The translations under genes were made by a program, and so were the position numbers. 64,000 bases of DNA from an uncultured Pelagibacteraceae bacterium (GTDB taxonomy: Bacteria > Pseudomonadota > Alphaproteobacteria > Pelagibacterales > Pelagibacteraceae). The stretch is from positions 31,001 through 95,000 of the forward strand of contig CACHCL010000004.1 of assembly GCA_902578315.1 (NCBI GenBank), given 5' to 3'. The notes under the pieces were generated by a model. It saw nothing but the letters and a program-made list of their open reading frames with translations. It was not told the DNA's origin and searched no databases. Shown here in pieces: positions 41,666 through 50,952 of this stretch. Position 1 is the first letter of the stretch; the number at the start of each line of letters is the position of its first letter.

Positions 41666-43348
41666 CTAATTTGTTTTCACAGTGGTTTTTTTTACGATTA
41701 CGTACTGCTGAGCGATTGTGAGAATATTATTTATCGTCCAGTAAACAACTAACCCAGATGGAAAAGAAGCAAGTATGATTGTTAAAAATAATGGAAAGAA
41801 AGCAAATATTTTTGCTTGAATAGGATCAGCTGGAGCGGGGTTTAATTTTTGTTGAACCCACATTGAGACCCCCATCAAGATTGGCCAAATTCCTATAATC
41901 ATAAATCCTGGAGGATCCCATGGAATTAGACCAAATAAATTGAATAAAGTCGTTGGATCTTGAGCAGATAAATCTTTAATCCAACCAAAAAATGGCTGGT
42001 GTCTCATTTCTAAAGAAATAAAAAGCATCTTATAAATTGCAAAAAAGAATGGAATTTGTATTAAAACCGGCAAACAACCTGATGCAGGATTAATTTTCTC
42101 TTTTCTATACAAAGCCATCATCTCTTGTTGTAATTTTACTTTATCATCTTTGTGCAGTTCTTTGAGCCTCATCATCTCTGGTTGAACTGCTTTCATTTTT
42201 GCCATTGATCTGAATGAAAAATTAGCAAGTGGGAAGAAAATAAGTCTTATAGCTATTGTTAATAACACTATAGCTGTTCCAAAATTTCCTGAAATTTTAA
42301 ATAAGTAATCTATGACGAAAAATAAAGGTTTTGTGAAAAAGTAGAACCAGCCCCAGTCTATTACTAAATCAAACTTATTAATACTTTGATTGGCCGCATA
42401 TCCATCAATTGTTTCAACCTCTTTTGCAGCTATAAATAGTCTTAATTGATTGGATCCCGTTGAAGAACTTTTAATATTTACAGGTTCATTAATAATATAA
42501 TTAGCCTTAAATCCATTGTCATAAAGGAATGTAGATTTAAATTTTTTACCAGTCTCTGGCACGAAAGCAGTCATCCAATATTTATCTGTTATTCCTAGCC
42601 ATCCCTCACTAGACTCTCTTACTATTTTTTTTTCTTCTACATCATCATAGTCGTCCTCTTTTAATTCATCATCAAAAACTCCGATAAATCCCTCATGTTG
42701 AATATAAAAATTTTGAATGTCGTCAGGGATTTTATTTCTTGTCATTTGAGCATAAGGAAATAGATCGATCGGTGAATTTGAATTATTTTTTACTTGTTGT
42801 GATATTTTGAATAAATATTTGTCGTCTAACTCAATTTTTTTTTCAAATGTAACACCCTCTCTATTATTCCATTGTAAAATAACCGGTGACTTATCACTTA
42901 AAATATCATTTCCTTTCACAGCCCATTCAGAGTTTTTTGTTGGAACTTTAATTTTATTTCCAATACTTGTCCAACCAGATTCAATATAAAATCCGTTTTC
43001 AGTATCAGAAGGATTTAAAAAAATAATATTTTTTCCATCTTCAACTTTTTGTTTATGTTTTTTAAAAGATATATCGTCAATTAACGCCCCCTTTAAATTT
43101 ATTGAACCTAAAATACTTTCATTTTCGATTTTAATTCTTTTACTCGAATTAATAGACTCTTCTCTGGTAAGTTTTTTTATTATTTGCGGCTGATTAATTG
43201 ATGGCGTGATGGGATTTTGTTCACTCTTTTGTTCTACTTTTTGACCCGTTTGTTGTTCAGAATTTTTTTTGGGAGTTTCAAAAAAAGCACCCCAGAAAAG
43301 TAAAACTGACATTGAAAGAGCGATTGCTACAAAAACATTTCTATCCAT
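41666..43348 (-). CDS. yidC: Membrane protein insertase YidC
   Basis: [26 protein letters not shown] start (upstream 12 aa of the track ORF look spurious); [32 protein letters not shown]. Confidence 0.97.
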   Translation of the reverse strand: MDRNVFVAIALSMSVLLFWGAFFETPKKNSEQQTGQKVEQKSEQNPITPSINQPQIIKKLTREESINSSKRIKIENESILGSINLKGALIDDISFKKHKQKVEDGKNIIFLNPSDTENGFYIESGWTSIGNKIKVPTKNSEWAVKGNDILSDKSPVILQWNNREGVTFEKKIELDDKYLFKISQQVKNNSNSPIDLFPYAQMTRNKIPDDIQNFYIQHEGFIGVFDDELKEDDYDDVEEKKIVRESSEGWLGITDKYWMTAFVPETGKKFKSTFLYDNGFKANYIINEPVNIKSSSTGSNQLRLFIAAKEVETIDGYAANQSINKFDLVIDWGWFYFFTKPLFFVIDYLFKISGNFGTAIVLLTIAIRLIFFPLANFSFRSMAKMKAVQPEMMRLKELHKDDKVKLQQEMMALYRKEKINPASGCLPVLIQIPFFFAIYKMLFISLEMRHQPFFGWIKDLSAQDPTTLFNLFGLIPWDPPGFMIIGIWPILMGVSMWVQQKLNPAPADPIQAKIFAFFPLFLTIILASFPSGLVVYWTINNILTIAQQYVIVKKTTVKTN

Positions 43349-43595
43349 TATTCTTATCCTTTTTACCTTTTGAAATAGGCACAAAATCTAAACCGTAACT
43401 GCCACCCAGTTGCTTAAAGGGATGACATTTTAAAATTCTAATTATCCCTAATTTAACTCCTTTAGTTAAACCTTTGGTTTTAACTGCTTCAATAAAATAC
43501 TCTGAACAAGTTGGAAGGAATCTGCATCTATTACCTAGTAATGGCGAAATAACATATTGATAAAATTTTATTAAATAGATTAAAATTTTTTTCAT
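43341..43595 (-). CDS. yidD: Membrane protein insertion efficiency factor YidD
   Basis: [27 protein letters not shown]. Confidence 0.97.
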   Translation of the reverse strand: MKKILIYLIKFYQYVISPLLGNRCRFLPTCSEYFIEAVKTKGLTKGVKLGIIRILKCHPFKQLGGSYGLDFVPISKGKKDKNNG

Positions 43596-43596
43596 T

Positions 43597-43947
43597 TTAT
43601 TTTTTAAACTTACTAAAGCTTTTCTCCATCAACGGCAAAAGCACATTTTGTTTTTGAGTATAAGCATTAGACTTTCCAAAAACTATATAAGTGTAATCCT
43701 TATTAATTGCACCCTTTTTTTTTATCAATTTTTGAACAATTGCTTTTAATTTTCTTCTTATTTTGTTTCTTTTGACCGCATTTCCAATTTTTTTTTTCAT
43801 TACAAAACTGATTAGTAAATTTGATTTTTGTCTTGGTTTATAAAAGTTTTTTGCAGCAAAAACAGAAAAGTAATCTGTATGAAATTTTTTTTCTTTAAGA
43901 GCTTTTTTGAATTGGTAGCTTTTTTTTAAACTTTCAAGCTTAACCAT
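43597..43947 (-). CDS. rnpA: Ribonuclease P protein component
   Basis: [23 protein letters not shown] (RNR motif), between rpmH and yidD. Confidence 0.95.
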   Translation of the reverse strand: MVKLESLKKSYQFKKALKEKKFHTDYFSVFAAKNFYKPRQKSNLLISFVMKKKIGNAVKRNKIRRKLKAIVQKLIKKKGAINKDYTYIVFGKSNAYTQKQNVLLPLMEKSFSKFKK

Positions 43948-43952
43948 TTATT

Positions 43953-44087
43953 TTAAGTTGATAGAGTTTTTCTGCCTTTAGCCCTTCTACGAGCTATAAG
44001 TTGTCTTCCATTTTTAGTTGCCATCCTTGCTCTAAAACCATGTCTTCTCTTTCTAACTAAATTACTGGGTTGATATGTTCTTTTCAT
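43953..44087 (-). CDS. rpmH: 50S ribosomal protein L34 (44 aa; absent from the ORF track)
   Basis: Hand translation of minus strand: [44 protein letters not shown]. Confidence 0.98.
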   Translation of the reverse strand: MKRTYQPSNLVRKRRHGFRARMATKNGRQLIARRRAKGRKTLST

Positions 44088-44137
44088 AAATATTTAAAGG
44101 TATATATTTTAATTGCTGTCTATTGTACAGGTAAATT

Positions 44138-44863
44138 ATGAGCAAAAATTTGAAAATATTTTTAGGCGTTTCTTACTTAATAATATTGTTTTCTTTCTTG
44201 TATTTTATTTTTACAGCAATTGAGATTAGCAAGCTTAATGATTTTAATTATTATAAAGAACTTCAAGCTGATTTAGATACTTTTATAAGTACTAATATCA
44301 TAACTAATCTTATCTACTTTTTTATTTTTGCGATAATCTGGGTTTCGCTGTTAGGCTTTGGTTCGCCAATTCTAATAATTTCAGGAATATTATTTGGACA
44401 GATACTTGGTACCCTTATTTCGGTAATTTCAATTTCAATTGGAGCGCTAATTTTGTATTCAATCGGTAATTTCTTTTTTAGGGATCTTGTAAAATCAATT
44501 TTAGAAAAAAAATTCGAAAGATATATTCAATTATTTCAAAAAAATGAACTCTTTTACTTTTTTATATACAGGTTTATTGGAGGTTTAGGAGTTCCATTTG
44601 GATTGCAAAATTTAATTCCAATTTTATTTGGAATGAAAAAAGTAAATTATTTTCTCGCAAGTTTATTTGGATTTATCCCAGGATTTTTTATCATTAATAC
44701 AATAGGAGCTGGATTGAATTCTTACATATCTCAAGCTAATGACTTTAGTATGATCGACTTTATATTTACACCAGAGATTTATTTACCAATACTTATGTTT
44801 TCAGTTTTAATGGTTATTTCATTTATACTGAAAAAAAAATTTTTTGATGACACAAATAAATAA
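44138..44863 (+). CDS. TVP38/TMEM64 (VTT/DedA-like) family membrane protein
   Basis: GFGSPILIISGILFGQILGTLISVISISIGALILYSIGNFFFRD, RFIGGLGVPFGLQNLIPILFGMK. Confidence 0.85.
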   Translation: MSKNLKIFLGVSYLIILFSFLYFIFTAIEISKLNDFNYYKELQADLDTFISTNIITNLIYFFIFAIIWVSLLGFGSPILIISGILFGQILGTLISVISISIGALILYSIGNFFFRDLVKSILEKKFERYIQLFQKNELFYFFIYRFIGGLGVPFGLQNLIPILFGMKKVNYFLASLFGFIPGFFIINTIGAGLNSYISQANDFSMIDFIFTPEIYLPILMFSVLMVISFILKKKFFDDTNK

Positions 44864-46586
44864 AAATAACCTCTCTAATGACTTAAGCCCTTATTTGCAA
44901 CAACATAAAAATAACCCTGTGAATTGGCAAACTTGGTCTAAGATTTCATTAGATTTCGCAAAGAAAAATAAAAAACCAATATTACTCAGTATTGGATATG
45001 CAAGTTGTCATTGGTGTCATGTAATGGCACACGAAAGTTTTGAAGACTATGAAACTGCTCAAATAATGAATCAATTATTTGTTAATATTAAAGTTGATAG
45101 GGAAGAGAGGCCGGATTTAGATTTCATTTTTCAAAGTGCTTTTCAATTATTTAATCAAACTGGAGGAGGTTGGCCATTAACGATGTTTTTAGATGAAAAT
45201 GGTGTTCCATTTATGGGTGGTACTTACTTTCCAAAAAACTCAAAACAGGGACTTCCTTCTTTTAAAGAGATTCTTACTAAAGTTTCAAATGCATACAAAG
45301 AACAAAGAGAAAATATAATTAATCAAAAAAACTTAATCGTAAAAAATTTAGATTTAAAAAAAAATTCAGTTTTAAATCAAGATCTAGAACCTATTCTAGA
45401 AATGTCATTAAATTATTTAGATCCAATAAAAGGAGGATATAAAGGTGCCCCAAAATTTCCTACCTTTAATTTATTTGAGACGCTTCTTTATTTCTATAAT
45501 AAATCAAAAGATAAAAAGTATCTTGCTCCAGTCAATCTAATTATTAAACAACTTTGTTCAAAAGGTATTTACGATCACGTAGAGGGAGGAATAGCCAGGT
45601 ATACCGTTGATGAAAATTGGATAATACCACATTTCGAAAAGATGCTGTATGACAATACACAATTTATTTTACTTTTATCAAAATATTGTAAAATTAATTC
45701 AGAAAATTATTATAAAGAAAAATTAGAACAAACGGTTGAATTTTTAAAAAGAAATTTCCGCAATAGCGAAGGTTTTTTGGGCTCCGCCTATGATGCTGAC
45801 AGTGAAGGAGAAGAAGGCAAATATTATGTTTACTCATACGAAGAAATTAAAGATTTCCCAAAAATTGAAAAATATTTTGAAATTAAACCTGAAGGAAATT
45901 GGGAAAATAAGATTATTTTAGTTGAAAAAGAAAAACCAACTGAAGACATCTTAAATAAATTACTGAAAATAAGATCAAAAAGAGAAAAACCTTTTTTTGA
46001 TGATAAAACCCAATTAGATTTAAATTGCCTATGGATAAGTTCATTGGTTACTGCTAATGAAATTTTGCCAGATAAAGGTTATTTAAAATTAGCCGAGGAA
46101 TTTTTCTCTATGATTGAAAAAAAATATATTCAGAATAAAATTTATCATAGTTATTCAAAAGATATTGTGTTTATTGAAGATTATGCATTTCTAATAAATG
46201 CTCTTAATGATTTATATGATAAAACTATGTCATTTAAGTATAAAGACCTGGCAAAGAAAATGTCTTTTGAGGCTCTAGATAAATTTTTTGTATTTGATAA
46301 AAATATTTTTCAAAAAAACCCTAAAACTAACGATGATATTTTTTTAAAACCAATTGATATAGGTGATAACACCATTCCTAATGGGAATGCGATAATGCTT
46401 ATTAACTTAATAAGGTTAGGCATGATGGATAAAGCAGAAAAATTATCTGAAAGTTTGAATGGATATTTGAATATTTATAAAAATCATATGATGACATCTC
46501 TAAGAGCTATAGATTTTTTTAACAATGTTAATGAGGGAAAAAATTGTAATGAACAAGGTTGTAAAATAGATGATCAAAAAAATTAA
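44844..46586 (+). CDS. Thioredoxin domain-containing protein, YyaL/spermatogenesis-associated protein 20 family
   Basis: LSPYLQQHKNNPVNWQTW, ASCHWCHVMAHESFED, WPLTMFLDENGVPFMGGTYFP, DHVEGGIARYTVDENWIIPHFEKMLYDN. Confidence 0.95.
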   Translation: MMTQINKNNLSNDLSPYLQQHKNNPVNWQTWSKISLDFAKKNKKPILLSIGYASCHWCHVMAHESFEDYETAQIMNQLFVNIKVDREERPDLDFIFQSAFQLFNQTGGGWPLTMFLDENGVPFMGGTYFPKNSKQGLPSFKEILTKVSNAYKEQRENIINQKNLIVKNLDLKKNSVLNQDLEPILEMSLNYLDPIKGGYKGAPKFPTFNLFETLLYFYNKSKDKKYLAPVNLIIKQLCSKGIYDHVEGGIARYTVDENWIIPHFEKMLYDNTQFILLLSKYCKINSENYYKEKLEQTVEFLKRNFRNSEGFLGSAYDADSEGEEGKYYVYSYEEIKDFPKIEKYFEIKPEGNWENKIILVEKEKPTEDILNKLLKIRSKREKPFFDDKTQLDLNCLWISSLVTANEILPDKGYLKLAEEFFSMIEKKYIQNKIYHSYSKDIVFIEDYAFLINALNDLYDKTMSFKYKDLAKKMSFEALDKFFVFDKNIFQKNPKTNDDIFLKPIDIGDNTIPNGNAIMLINLIRLGMMDKAEKLSESLNGYLNIYKNHMMTSLRAIDFFNNVNEGKNCNEQGCKIDDQKN

Positions 46587-46755
46587 TTGGATAGCATGGT
46601 TAGGTTTAGTTATTTTATGGAATTATGGATTTCCACAAGCTCCGCCTTTGCAAGATGTAGCGGTTGCCGTATTTTTGTCGATTTTGTTTATAATTATACA
46701 GTGGTTGCAATCAAGATACTTGAAAAAAAACAGATCAAGAAGTAAATTTGATTAA
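46570..46755 (+). CDS. Small membrane protein
   Basis: 61 aa with two hydrophobic segments; overlaps upstream CDS by 17 nt. Confidence 0.6.
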   Translation: MIKKINWIAWLGLVILWNYGFPQAPPLQDVAVAVFLSILFIIIQWLQSRYLKKNRSRSKFD

Positions 46756-46775
46756 TTAATGAAGGAGCGCTTTTT

Positions 46776-46970
46776 ATGGGAATTCACTATGACTACAAAT
46801 CAACACGTGGAGATAAAGCTATGAAAAAAGAGGCTAAAAGAAAAGCACGTATTGAGCAAAGAAGAGCTAAAAGATCAAGCGCTAATCCTAAAGAGTCATC
46901 AAAAGATACAATGCATGATATCAATAAACCTATCACTCTTGAGGATTTAACAAATCCAGATAAAAATTAG
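46776..46970 (+). CDS. Small charged hypothetical protein
   Basis: 64 aa, AAGGAG-type RBS upstream; MGIHYDYKSTRGDKAMKKEAKRKARIEQRRAKR. Confidence 0.65.
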   Translation: MGIHYDYKSTRGDKAMKKEAKRKARIEQRRAKRSSANPKESSKDTMHDINKPITLEDLTNPDKN

Positions 46971-46977
46971 TTTATTA

Positions 46978-47103
46978 ATGAAATCTTTTTGCAAGAAAGA
47001 TTTGTTATTAAAGAAACGTGAGGCGGCACTTAAAAAAAATCTAAAAAAGAGAAAAAATAAAAAAACACCTAACAAACTTAATAATGCCGGTACTATCAGA
47101 TAA
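46978..47103 (+). CDS. Very small Lys/Arg-rich protein (41 aa), absent from the ORF track
   Basis: Hand translation: [41 protein letters not shown]; overlaps dcd start by 20 nt. Confidence 0.5.
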   Translation: MKSFCKKDLLLKKREAALKKNLKKRKNKKTPNKLNNAGTIR

Positions 47104-47635
47104 ATGGATAAAAAAAACAGCACAAAAAGGAATGATCAAACCTTTTGTAGCCAAACAAATTAGAAAAGGAAAGATTTCATTTGGTCTTTCTTCATATGGA
47201 TACGACGCAAGAGTTTCAAATGAATTCAAAATATTTACTAATGTTAACTCAGGAATAGTAGATCCAAAAGTTTTTAAAAAAGAAAGCTTTATAACAAAAA
47301 TTGGAAAAGAATGTATTATCCCACCTAATTCTTTTGCATTAGCAAGAACGATTGAGTATTTCAAAATTCCTGACAATGTCCTAGTTATTTGTCTAGGAAA
47401 ATCAACTTATGCAAGATGCGGGATTATAGTTAATGTTACTCCTTTGGAACCAGGATGGGAAGGTCACGTAACTTTAGAATTTTCAAATACTACACCGTTA
47501 CCAGCAAAAATATATGCAAACGAAGGTGTTGCACAGTTTGTATTTTTAATGGGAAACGAAAAACCAGATGTCACTTATGCAAAAAGAAAAGGTAAATACA
47601 TGAAACAAAAAGGTGTGACACTTCCAAAAGTTTAA
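47084..47635 (+). CDS. dcd: dCTP deaminase
   Basis: [68 protein letters not shown]. Confidence 0.97.
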   Translation: MPVLSDKWIKKTAQKGMIKPFVAKQIRKGKISFGLSSYGYDARVSNEFKIFTNVNSGIVDPKVFKKESFITKIGKECIIPPNSFALARTIEYFKIPDNVLVICLGKSTYARCGIIVNVTPLEPGWEGHVTLEFSNTTPLPAKIYANEGVAQFVFLMGNEKPDVTYAKRKGKYMKQKGVTLPKV

Positions 47636-47644
47636 ATTTCTTTA

Positions 47645-48901
47645 ATGCAAAAACTTATAATTAAAGGGAAAAAAAAGTTAACAGGAACTATTTCAATATC
47701 AGGTTCTAAAAATGCAACTCTTCCAATTTTAGCAGCCTCAATTTTAACTAATAATGTTAAATTATCAAACGTACCACTTGTAAAAGATATATACACAATG
47801 TTAGATCTTCTCAAGTTTATTGGAATTAAATTTCGAATTATTAAAGATAAAAAATCTATTGAATTTAAAAAGACAAATAAGCCAATTAATACTTTTGCTC
47901 CTTATAGATTAGTAAAAACAATGAGAGCTGGTGTTTTGGTCTTAGGACCTCTATTGACTAAATATAAAAAGGCAAAAGTGTCTTTACCTGGTGGCTGTGC
48001 GATAGGATCAAGACCTGTTGATCTGCATCTCTTTGCTTTAAAAAAACTTGGTGCGAATATTAAAATTAAAAATGGCTATATAATTGCAAAGGCTAGAAAC
48101 GGATTGACTGGAGCAAAAATAAATTTCCCGTCAGTTTCTGTCGGAGCTACAGAAAACGCAATACTGGCAGCTTATGCAGCAAAAGGTAAAACAACAATTT
48201 TAAATAGCGCAATAGAACCAGAAATTATAGATCTAATTAATTTCCTTAGGAAACTTGGTAGCAAAATAAAAGTTGTTAATAGAAAAATCACAATTATTGG
48301 AAATGGCTCAAGTAATAAAAAAGTTAATCATACAATAATTTTTGATAGAATTGAAGCTGGCACATATCTTATTGCTGGAGCTTTATTAGGAAAAAAAATA
48401 TCAATTAAAAAAACTGAGCCAAAAGTTTTAAAATGTGAGATTGATATGTTAAAGAAAATGGGAGTCAAAATTTTAGTGAAAAACAAAAATATTTTTATTT
48501 CTAAATGTAAAAAACTTAAGAAGATAAATATATCTACAAAACCTTATCCTGGTTTTCCTACAGATCTGCAAGCTCAATTAATGGTTTTGATGACACAAGC
48601 AGATGGTATGTCCAAAATTAAAGAAAATATATTTGAAAATAGATTTATGCATATTCCTGAATTGAGAAGAATGGGTGCTAAAATAAAAATTAGAAATAAA
48701 ACAGCACATATTTTTGGTACATCAAGTCTTAATGGCGCAGAAGTGATGGCAACTGACCTTAGGGCTTCAGTAAGTTTGGTTTTAGCTGGATTAATTGCAG
48801 AAAATAGAACTATTATAAATAGGATTTATCATTTAGACCGCGGATATGAGTCTTTAGAAACTAAACTTAAAAAATGTAATGCAGAAATAAAAAGAGTCTA
48901 A
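47645..48901 (+). CDS. murA: UDP-N-acetylglucosamine 1-carboxyvinyltransferase
   Basis: ISGSKNATLPILAASIL, PGGCAIGSRPVDLHLFALKKLGA, PGFPTDLQAQLMVLMTQADG, DLRASVSLVLAGLIA. Confidence 0.98.
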   Translation: MQKLIIKGKKKLTGTISISGSKNATLPILAASILTNNVKLSNVPLVKDIYTMLDLLKFIGIKFRIIKDKKSIEFKKTNKPINTFAPYRLVKTMRAGVLVLGPLLTKYKKAKVSLPGGCAIGSRPVDLHLFALKKLGANIKIKNGYIIAKARNGLTGAKINFPSVSVGATENAILAAYAAKGKTTILNSAIEPEIIDLINFLRKLGSKIKVVNRKITIIGNGSSNKKVNHTIIFDRIEAGTYLIAGALLGKKISIKKTEPKVLKCEIDMLKKMGVKILVKNKNIFISKCKKLKKINISTKPYPGFPTDLQAQLMVLMTQADGMSKIKENIFENRFMHIPELRRMGAKIKIRNKTAHIFGTSSLNGAEVMATDLRASVSLVLAGLIAENRTIINRIYHLDRGYESLETKLKKCNAEIKRV

Positions 48902-49345
48902 ATGAAACCAAAAAATCTAAAATTAATTGCTAGAACTAAAGATGATCTCAGAGTTGTTTCAGCTTATTTACAGGATGCTATTGTAAATATTTCAGATATT
49001 GCTAATTTGGAAAAGAATAAAATTTTTCTAATGCAACTTAACAGATTTATGTGGGAGGACGTTGAAAAAGGTGTATTTAGAAAAAATAAAAGAATAAAGT
49101 CGGTACTTAAATTTGACAATATTGTTAAAGTTTACTCTAAAAATATAAGTCAAATGGAAAAAAGTAAATTTTTGGATTTTCTTACTATTGAAACTATTCA
49201 AATGCCTGATAATAACTACGAAATGAAACTTGTTTTTTCTGGAAATTCGATGATCAAAGTTATTTCAGAAGTTATTGATGTTACTTTAGATGATCAAGGA
49301 GAAGCTTGGGATACAAAAAATATGCCTAAGCACAGGGACATATGA
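48902..49345 (+). CDS. DUF2948 family protein
   Basis: KLIARTKDDLRVVSAYLQDAIVNISDI, LNRFMWED; position between murA and hisD as in other alphaproteobacteria. Confidence 0.85.
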   Translation: MKPKNLKLIARTKDDLRVVSAYLQDAIVNISDIANLEKNKIFLMQLNRFMWEDVEKGVFRKNKRIKSVLKFDNIVKVYSKNISQMEKSKFLDFLTIETIQMPDNNYEMKLVFSGNSMIKVISEVIDVTLDDQGEAWDTKNMPKHRDI

Positions 49346-50643
49346 TGTTAAAATTTTTTGACGCTAACAAAAAAGGCTCTTTGAAAAAATTAGACTTAAT
49401 TCTCAGTTCAAGAAAATTAACTCAACAAAGTAATACAACTATTGTAAAAAAAATTGTCTCAACAGTAAAAAGACAAGGCGATAAAGCCGTTATAAAGTTT
49501 GAAAAAAAATTCTCGAAAATTCAAAACACTGAATCAAAAATTATTTTTTCTAAAAAAGAAATTAATCAAATTTCAAAAAAAATTAATAAAAAATTAAAAA
49601 AATCAATTGATACTGCTTTCACTAGAATTAAACAGTTTCACTTAAAGCAAAAATTTTTACCGTTTAAATACAGGGATAAACTTAAAAATGAACTTGAATA
49701 TAAATACCTTCCTATTGAAAGAGTTGGAGTTTATGTGCCAGGAGGAGCTGCAAGTTATCCAAGTACAGTTTTAATGAATTGTATACCTGCGTTAGTTGCA
49801 GGAGTTAAAGAAATATATCTTACAACACCTGCGTTAGGAAAGGTTGTAAATCCAGCAATAATCTATGCAGCCAAAAAATGTGGAGTAAAGCAAATATATA
49901 AAACTGGAGGCGCACATTCTATAGCTGCTTTAACTTATGGCACAAAAACTTTTAAAAAAGTTGATAAAATTGTTGGTCCAGGAAACTCCTATGTGGCCAC
50001 AGCCAAGAAAGAAGTCTTCGGGGATGTAGGAATTGATATGATTGCCGGTCCCTCAGAGGTGAGTATAGTAGCCGATAAAAATTCTAATCCAAAATGGATA
50101 GCTTCAGATTTAATTGCTCAAGCTGAGCATGATATATATGCTCAATCAATTTTAATAACAAATGATAAAAAACTTATAAAATCTGTAAATTTTTATTTGA
50201 GATTACAATTAGAGAATTTACCAAAAAAAAATATAGCATCAAAGAGCATAAAAAATTTTGGACTAGCAATTTATGCCTCTAGTCAATCCAAAATTATTGA
50301 AGTAATTAATTTAATTGCACCAGAGCACTTAGAAATTAATTTCAAAGGATATAAAAAAATGATTAACAGAATAAAAAATGCAGGATCTATTTTTATAGGC
50401 AAATTTTCACCAGAAGCGATAGGTGATTATATGGCTGGTCCAAATCATGTTTTGCCAACTTCAGGTTCGGCTAAATTTTCGTCTGGATTGTCAGTAAACG
50501 ATTTTTTAAAACGACATTCTTTAATAAAAATATCAAAAACAGGTATTGAAAGATTAGGTCCTTTAGTTATAAATTTAGCAATGCACGAAAACTTAGAAGG
50601 GCACGCTAACTCGGTTAAAATTAGACTCAAGAAGGAAACTTAA
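49342..50643 (+). CDS. hisD: Histidinol dehydrogenase
   Basis: ERVGVYVPGGAASYPSTVLMNCIPALVAGVKE, VDKIVGPGNSYVATAKKEVFGDVGIDMIAGPSEV. Confidence 0.98.
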   Translation: MMLKFFDANKKGSLKKLDLILSSRKLTQQSNTTIVKKIVSTVKRQGDKAVIKFEKKFSKIQNTESKIIFSKKEINQISKKINKKLKKSIDTAFTRIKQFHLKQKFLPFKYRDKLKNELEYKYLPIERVGVYVPGGAASYPSTVLMNCIPALVAGVKEIYLTTPALGKVVNPAIIYAAKKCGVKQIYKTGGAHSIAALTYGTKTFKKVDKIVGPGNSYVATAKKEVFGDVGIDMIAGPSEVSIVADKNSNPKWIASDLIAQAEHDIYAQSILITNDKKLIKSVNFYLRLQLENLPKKNIASKSIKNFGLAIYASSQSKIIEVINLIAPEHLEINFKGYKKMINRIKNAGSIFIGKFSPEAIGDYMAGPNHVLPTSGSAKFSSGLSVNDFLKRHSLIKISKTGIERLGPLVINLAMHENLEGHANSVKIRLKKET

Positions 50644-50859
50644 TTGGCTAAACAAGAAACATTAGAATTTAAGGGAAAAGTGACCGAGTTGTTGCCGAAC
50701 GCAATGTTTAGAGTTAAATTGGAAAATAACCACGAAATTTTAGCTCATACAGCTGGAAAACTTAGAAAGAATAGAATAAGAGTGCTTGCAGGTGATAATG
50801 TGATGGTTGAAATGACCCCATATGATTTAACTAAAGGTAGGATCACTTTTAGATTTTAG
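50644..50859 (+). CDS. infA: Translation initiation factor IF-1 (TTG start abutting hisD stop)
   Basis: (M)[70 protein letters not shown]. Confidence 0.98.
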   Translation: MAKQETLEFKGKVTELLPNAMFRVKLENNHEILAHTAGKLRKNRIRVLAGDNVMVEMTPYDLTKGRITFRF

Positions 50860-50933
50860 GCCTTGTAGCTCAGTAGTAGAGCAGTACCCTGAAAAGGTAT
50901 GTGTCGTAAGTGCGATTCTTACCAAGGCCACCA
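50859..50933 (+). tRNA. tRNA-Phe (anticodon GAA), CCA encoded, with unusual D-loop and T-loop
   Basis: Acceptor GGCCTTG/CAAGGCC, D-arm GCTC-AGTAGTA-GAGC, anticodon loop CTGAAAA, T-arm GTAAG-TGCGATT-CTTAC, A-CCA. First base is the last base of the infA TAG stop. Confidence 0.93.
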
Positions 50934-50952
50934 CTAAAAAAATTTTGAATAT

